Positions 60,308 through 64,000 of a stretch of 64,000 nt of DNA are shown here, piece by piece (the stretch's first letter is position 1; the number at the start of each line of letters is the position of its first letter). The notes beneath the pieces were generated by a model. It was not told the origin of the DNA. It was given only the letters and a program-made list of their open reading frames with translations, and did no database searches. This stretch comes from Streptomyces roseifaciens (lineage in GTDB: Bacteria; Actinomycetota; Actinomycetes; Streptomycetales; Streptomycetaceae). Position numbers and translations under genes: made by a program. The stretch lies in NCBI RefSeq assembly GCF_001445655.1, contig NZ_LNBE01000002.1, positions 310,001 through 374,000 of the forward strand, in the 5' to 3' direction.

Positions 60308-61126
60308 ATGTGCGCTGTGCCGTACGCCGGGAGCGCGGACGGGGTCCGCATCGCCTATCAGGCCGGGGGAGAGGGCTCCCCGCTGGTCCTGCTGGCGGGA
60401 CAGGCCTGCAGTCATCACTGGTGGGACGGCGTCCGGGACGACTTCCACGCCGCCCACCGCACCGTCACCCTCGACTACCGGGGCACGGGGGAGAGTGACA
60501 AGCCCGACGAGCCCTACAGCATCGAGGGGTTCGCGCAGGACGTGATCGCGGTGCTGGACGACCTCGGCGCCGACCGGGCCCACGTGTACGGCACGTCCAT
60601 GGGCGGGCGGGTCGCCCAGGTGCTGGCCGTCCGTCACCCGGAGCGGGTCCGCGCGCTGGTGCTCGGCTGTACGTCACCGGGCGGCCCGTACGCCGTCGAG
60701 CGGGGCAACGACGTGCGCAGGTCGTTGGCCGGGCCGGGGCCCGCGGCCGTGCAGGCCCTGCGCGAACTGATGTACACCCCGGCCTGGCTCGCGGCCCACC
60801 CCGGCCCTTCGCCCACGCTCGGCGACCCCGCCATGCCGGCCCACGCCCGGCGCGGGCACCTGGCGGCCAGCAACCGGCACGACGCGTGGGACGCGCTGCC
60901 CGGCGTCTCCGCGCCCACCCTGGTGGTGCACGGCGGCGACGACCTCCTCAACCCCACGGCCAACGCGCACCTCCTCGCGGACCGCATCCCGGGTGCCCGG
61001 CTGCACCTGATCCCCGGGGCGCGGCACGCCTATTTCGAGGAGTTCCGCGCCACGGCGGGCCCGCTCGTCCTGGACTTCCTCGCGGAGCACGAGGGGGGAG
61101 AGGTCAGGCCGGTACCGCCTCGATGA
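60308..61126 (+). CDS. Alpha/beta hydrolase
   Basis: A 272-residue hydrolase. The oxyanion region is LLAGQACSHHWWDG, the nucleophile elbow GTSMGGRVAQ, the acid lies in VVHGGDDLLNP and the His in PGARHAYFEE. Candidate substrates are esters or lactones; homologues near methyltransferases are often tailoring or degradative enzymes. The ATG is preceded by GAAGGG. Its last 23 bases overlap the end of the converging methyltransferase gene. Confidence 0.87.
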   Translation: MCAVPYAGSADGVRIAYQAGGEGSPLVLLAGQACSHHWWDGVRDDFHAAHRTVTLDYRGTGESDKPDEPYSIEGFAQDVIAVLDDLGADRAHVYGTSMGGRVAQVLAVRHPERVRALVLGCTSPGGPYAVERGNDVRRSLAGPGPAAVQALRELMYTPAWLAAHPGPSPTLGDPAMPAHARRGHLAASNRHDAWDALPGVSAPTLVVHGGDDLLNPTANAHLLADRIPGARLHLIPGARHAYFEEFRATAGPLVLDFLAEHEGGEVRPVPPR

Positions 61127-62162
61127 GGTGGAAGGCGTTCGGGCGCGGCAAGGGGGTGATGGAGTCGAGACGGAAGCCTCCCTGGGCGCACAGGGCGGCG
61201 AAGTCCTCGGCGGTGCGTTCCCGGCCGCCCACCGTGACCAGCATGTTGAGGTCGCTGAGGTAGGTCAGGTCGGTGTTCCCGGCGGGCACGGTGGGCGGCA
61301 GCACCGGCTCGACGATCAGGAGGGCGCCGCTGTCCGGGACGACCTTCCGGATGTGGCGCAGGATGGTCGCGCACTGCTCGTCGTTCCAGTCGTGGATCAC
61401 GCTCTTGAGCAGGTAGAGGTCACCGCCGGCAGGGGCCGAGGCGAAGAAGTCGCCGGTCTCCAGGGAGACCCGGTCGGTGAGGCCGTCGCGCGCGAGCCGC
61501 GCGGGTGCCTGGGCGAGGCCTTCGGAGGTGTCGTAGAGGATGCCGCGCGGCCGGGGGTGCGCGCGGAGGACCGAGGCGAGCAGGGTTCCGTCGCCGCCGC
61601 CCACGTCCACCACGGTGCCGAAGCGGCCGAAGTCGTAGTGCCCCGGGACGGCCTCGGCGGCGAGCTGCGTGGCCTGGCTCATGGCCGTGTTGAACTCGGC
61701 GGACAGCTCTGGCCGCTCCCGCAGGTAGCCGAAGAAGTCCGTGCCGAAGGCGGTGTCGAAGGTCGGCGCCCCCGTCCGGACGCCTTCGTCCAGCAGGTCC
61801 CAGCCGCGCTGCAGCGAGGGGTCGGTGAACATCCGGGCCAGGGCGGTCATCGCGCCGGGTACGTCCGGGCGCAGCAGGTCGCCGGCCGCCGTGGTGGCGA
61901 AGGTGCCGGGCGCCGTCTCGGTGAGCAGCTGCAGGCCGGCCAGCGCCCGCAGCAGCCGGAGCGTGGCTTGCGGCTGGGTTTCCAGCGCGGTGGCGAGCCC
62001 GGCGGCCGTGCACTCGCCGCCGCCGATGCGTTCGAAGACGCCCAGCCGTACGGCGGTGCCCAGCGTCTGCGTGGCCATGTGGCCGAAGACCAGCTGCGCC
62101 ACGGTGTTGCGCACGTGCCATTCGGCCGGTGCCTGCCCGTCGTCGCTTCCTGTCGTGGTCAT
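61104..62162 (-). CDS. SAM-dependent O-methyltransferase (PF00891 type)
   Basis: A 352-residue methyltransferase of the same family as the one at 30110. An N-terminal dimerisation winged helix (LVFGHMATQTLGTAVRLGVF) precedes VVDVGGGDGTLLASVL and HDWNDEQCATILRHI. It lies downstream of a second methyltransferase gene on the same strand with a palindrome between them. Its 3' end overlaps the converging hydrolase gene by 23 bases, which would produce antisense transcripts unless transcription is exclusive. The natural substrate is unknown. Confidence 0.88.
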   Translation of the reverse strand: MTTTGSDDGQAPAEWHVRNTVAQLVFGHMATQTLGTAVRLGVFERIGGGECTAAGLATALETQPQATLRLLRALAGLQLLTETAPGTFATTAAGDLLRPDVPGAMTALARMFTDPSLQRGWDLLDEGVRTGAPTFDTAFGTDFFGYLRERPELSAEFNTAMSQATQLAAEAVPGHYDFGRFGTVVDVGGGDGTLLASVLRAHPRPRGILYDTSEGLAQAPARLARDGLTDRVSLETGDFFASAPAGGDLYLLKSVIHDWNDEQCATILRHIRKVVPDSGALLIVEPVLPPTVPAGNTDLTYLSDLNMLVTVGGRERTAEDFAALCAQGGFRLDSITPLPRPNAFHLIEAVPA

Positions 62163-62243
62163 CGCGGCCCTCCCGTCATGGCGCCTTGCGGCACCCGTCA
62201 ATGATCGTGCGGCATGCCGGGGCCGGTGGCGCGGGACGGCGGT

Positions 62244-62287
62244 CGCCCGGCATTCGACTTAGGTAACCCTAAGTTGAATGCCGGGCG
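62244..62287. terminator. Long hairpin with TTAGG-TAAC-CCTAA core
   Basis: A 20-bp stem with one mismatch and a TAAC loop (arms start CGCCCGGCATTCGACTTAGG) extends by about three more pairs. It lies 16 bases beyond the stop of one methyltransferase gene and about 80 bases before the start of the next, so it may be a terminator or an operator. The TTAGG/CCTAA core faintly resembles actinobacterial iron boxes but is too short. Confidence 0.65.
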
Positions 62288-62302
62288 ATCGGCAATGCTC
62301 CG

Positions 62303-63151
62303 TCAGTTGCCGCCCTCCGGGCGCAGGCCGAAGTGCACCGTCTTCGCGGTCAGCAGGAACAGGTCCGCACGCCGGTCGATGCCCGCCGGGTCGGCCGGGT
62401 CGAGCAGCCGGTCCAGCGTCGCCGCGTCCCCGTCGTCCAGGAGCTCGGTGCACATCCTGCGCTGCCGCTCCAGGGACTGCCGCACGGACTGCCGCGTCCG
62501 CTCGTCGAGCGGTGCGGGACGGTCCACGAGGAAGGTCTTGCTGCGCACCTGCGCGAGCCCCGCGGCCCGCAGCATGCCGGGCCAGTCCTCGACCACGGCG
62601 ACGGACCCGGGCAGTTCCTCCCGCATCCGGCTGTACCGTTCCGCCATCGCCACGTCCAGCCGGGCCTGCAGGCCGGGCCGCCCGAAGCCGAGGTCGCGCG
62701 GCAGCGAGCGAGCCCGCATCTCGCCCTCGACGACGGCCAGCACGCCGCCGGGGGCGAGCAGCCCGGCGAGCCGGTCCAGGGCGTCCTGCTGATCGCCGAC
62801 GTGGTGCACCACCTGCGCAGTCCACACCAGATCGGCCGTCCCCAGGCCGTCGATCCCCTCCGGGAACCCGGCCGCCCGGGTCCGCAGCCGGACCCCGAGC
62901 CGGCCCGCCCGCTCCTCGGCGCGGGCCAGCAGCTCCGGCGACCCGTCCACGGCGACGACCTCGGCCTGCGGGAACGCCTGCGCCAAGCGGCAGGCCGCGA
63001 CGCCCGGGCCGCTGCCGATGTCGAGGATGCGCCGCGGCGCGCCGCCGGTCAGATGCCGCAACTCCTCGACGGCCTGCTGCACGTAGGGGCTGTGAGCCTC
63101 GCCCTCGAGCTCCAGCATGTCGGCCAGTGCGGCCCAGTCGAAGTCGTTCAC
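62303..63151 (-). CDS. Class I SAM-dependent methyltransferase
   Basis: A 282-residue protein with a clear SAM fold: ILDIGSGPGVAACRLAQAFP (motif I), VVAVDGSPELL (motif II) and LVWTAQVVHHVGD (motif III). It belongs to the general Methyltransf_11/25 group. The GTG start has AGGGAG about nine bases upstream. The gene is divergent from an XRE-cupin regulator, 117 bases apart, which probably controls it. Confidence 0.88.
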   Translation of the reverse strand: MNDFDWAALADMLELEGEAHSPYVQQAVEELRHLTGGAPRRILDIGSGPGVAACRLAQAFPQAEVVAVDGSPELLARAEERAGRLGVRLRTRAAGFPEGIDGLGTADLVWTAQVVHHVGDQQDALDRLAGLLAPGGVLAVVEGEMRARSLPRDLGFGRPGLQARLDVAMAERYSRMREELPGSVAVVEDWPGMLRAAGLAQVRSKTFLVDRPAPLDERTRQSVRQSLERQRRMCTELLDDGDAATLDRLLDPADPAGIDRRADLFLLTAKTVHFGLRPEGGN

Positions 63152-63233
63152 CGGATGTGCTCCCTCGGCTCGTCGGCCGGCTCCGCCGCCGGCTCGTCCC
63201 TCTGGCGCAGACTGTGCGGCCGGATGGCGATCC

Positions 63234-63262
63234 TTGACAAACCTTGTTGCTGTTTCTGCAAT
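63234..63262 (+). promoter_or_regulatory. Promoter of the XRE-cupin gene, TTGACA-17-TGCAAT
   Basis: A perfect -35 TTGACA (63234-63239) and a 17-base spacer precede TGCAAT (63257-63262). Initiation about seven bases later falls at or next to the ATG at 63269, suggesting a leaderless transcript, although TAGAGG six bases before the ATG could also be a ribosome site with a slightly upstream start. Confidence 0.55.
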
Positions 63263-63268
63263 AGAGGC

Positions 63269-63838
63269 ATGGAAGAAGTGCTCGCCGCCGTCGGCCCCCG
63301 TCTCAAGAGCATCCGCCGGCAGCGTCAGTGCACTCTCGCGGCCCTGTCGGAGGCGACCGGCATCTCGGTCAGCACGCTGTCCCGGCTGGAGTCCGGGCAG
63401 CGCAAGCCGAGCCTGGAGCTGCTGCTGCCCATCGCGCACGCCCACCAGGTCCCCCTCGACGAGCTGGTGGGCGCGCCGCCCGTAGGTGATCCGCGCGTGC
63501 GGCTGAAGCCGGTCCGGCGCGGGGACTCCACGGTGGTGCCGCTGACCCAGCAGCCGGGCGGGCTGCAGGCGTTCAAGATGGTCATGGGCACCTCGCGCAG
63601 CCGCCCCGACCTCCGCACGCACGAGGGCTACGAGTGGCTGTACGTGCTCGGCGGCAGGCTGCGGCTGGTCCTCGCCGAGCACGACATCGTCCTCCAGGTG
63701 GGCGAGGCCGCCGAGTTCGACACCCGGGTGCCGCACTGGTTCGGCAGCACCGGGGACGCGCCGGTGGAGGTCCTCAGCCTGTTCGGGCCCCAGGGCGAGC
63801 GCATGCACGTCCGCGCCAAGCCCTCCGGCCAGGGCTGA
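63269..63838 (+). CDS. XRE-family regulator with cupin sensor
   Basis: A 189-residue regulator. The N-terminal HTH (LAALSEATGISVSTLSRLES) is followed by QRKPSLELLLPIA and a C-terminal cupin domain with RTHEGYEWLYVLGGRLRLVL and RVPHWFGS. Proteins of this class bind small ligands in the cupin barrel and repress nearby genes. It faces the divergent methyltransferase gene. A near-consensus promoter lies immediately upstream. Confidence 0.9.
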   Translation: MEEVLAAVGPRLKSIRRQRQCTLAALSEATGISVSTLSRLESGQRKPSLELLLPIAHAHQVPLDELVGAPPVGDPRVRLKPVRRGDSTVVPLTQQPGGLQAFKMVMGTSRSRPDLRTHEGYEWLYVLGGRLRLVLAEHDIVLQVGEAAEFDTRVPHWFGSTGDAPVEVLSLFGPQGERMHVRAKPSGQG

Positions 63839-64000
63839 CACCGGCGCGGGGCGCGGCCCGGGCTGGACGTCTCCTCAAGCACCCGCCACCAGACTCCGGG
63901 CCGTGATGCCTGCGTTCCGGCCGTGACGTCCGCCGCCGTCCGCCGCCGCCCGCCCGGCGGCGATGCCGCGGGCCGCCCCGACATCCCGTACCCCTTGGAG

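Overview
The window looks like chromosome from a Streptomyces or a close relative. GC content is very high with strong third-position G/C, GTG starts are frequent, neighbouring genes often share ATGA or GTGA overlaps, and the gene families are typical of the genus (AfsR/SARP regulator, DUF4291, SCO0930-type lipoprotein, fused SecDF, many O-methyltransferases). No rRNA, tRNA, CRISPR array, insertion sequence or phage gene was seen.

Left part (1-16 kb). A divergent accessory locus. Leftward run a carrier protein fused to an acyl/aryl adenylating enzyme, a complete ketosynthase, a ketosynthase-like partner that lost its catalytic residues, a free ACP and a ketoreductase, followed by an HSPA12-like Hsp70 ATPase and the start of one more gene. 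Rightward run a second AMP-forming ligase, a hotdog thioesterase, a DHA2 exporter, an asparagine-synthase-type amidotransferase, a 2OG-Fe(II) oxygenase and a DUF4291 protein. This resembles a small type II PKS/FAS-like pathway making an amidated, oxidised acyl product. No dehydratase, malonyltransferase or phosphopantetheinyl transferase is present, so these would come from elsewhere.

Middle housekeeping/accessory part (15-31 kb). A methyltransferase-like protein, a 997-residue SARP/NB-ARC/TPR regulator, a fused SecDF preceded by a 4 x 17-bp repeat array, a DUF4352-type lipoprotein, a LysR regulator, the threonine-to-glycine pair tdh-kbl, a D,D-carboxypeptidase, a Tat-exported GH47 protein and an O-methyltransferase.

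Two stretches deserve most attention. (1) At 31.3-33.6 kb a three-gene unit encodes a DUF5819/SdpA-like protein, an HTTM/SdpB-like membrane protein and a 68-residue secreted Leu/Gly-repeat peptide. It resembles the SdpABC peptide-toxin system of Bacillus, with a very short unfamiliar precursor. (2) At 34.1-48.8 kb a tight eleven-gene operon combines a free-standing amino-acid adenylation enzyme, a carrier-protein/citrate-synthase fusion, an aconitase, a D-2-hydroxyacid dehydrogenase, a dipeptide-epimerase-like enolase-superfamily enzyme, two ATP-grasp ligases, a two-component flavin monooxygenase, an exporter and a 466-residue protein I do not recognise. I read it as a carrier-bound, TCA-cycle-like chain-extension pathway that builds an unusual amino acid and then a small peptide. 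The product is unknown.

Right part (49-64 kb). A short-chain polyprenyl diphosphate synthase; a sigma-factor operon with a possible coupled leader ORF; a SCO0930-type lipoprotein; a NuoF/ferredoxin-like protein with a ferric-reductase-like membrane protein; a PucR/CdaR-type regulator; secreted DUF1996 and DUF4142 proteins; an endonuclease/exonuclease/phosphatase protein; an alpha/beta hydrolase; two methyltransferases; and an XRE-cupin regulator with a near-consensus promoter that may give a leaderless mRNA. Many gene ends are marked by strong GC-rich hairpins, which were used to define transcription units. All family assignments come from reading motifs, without database searches.
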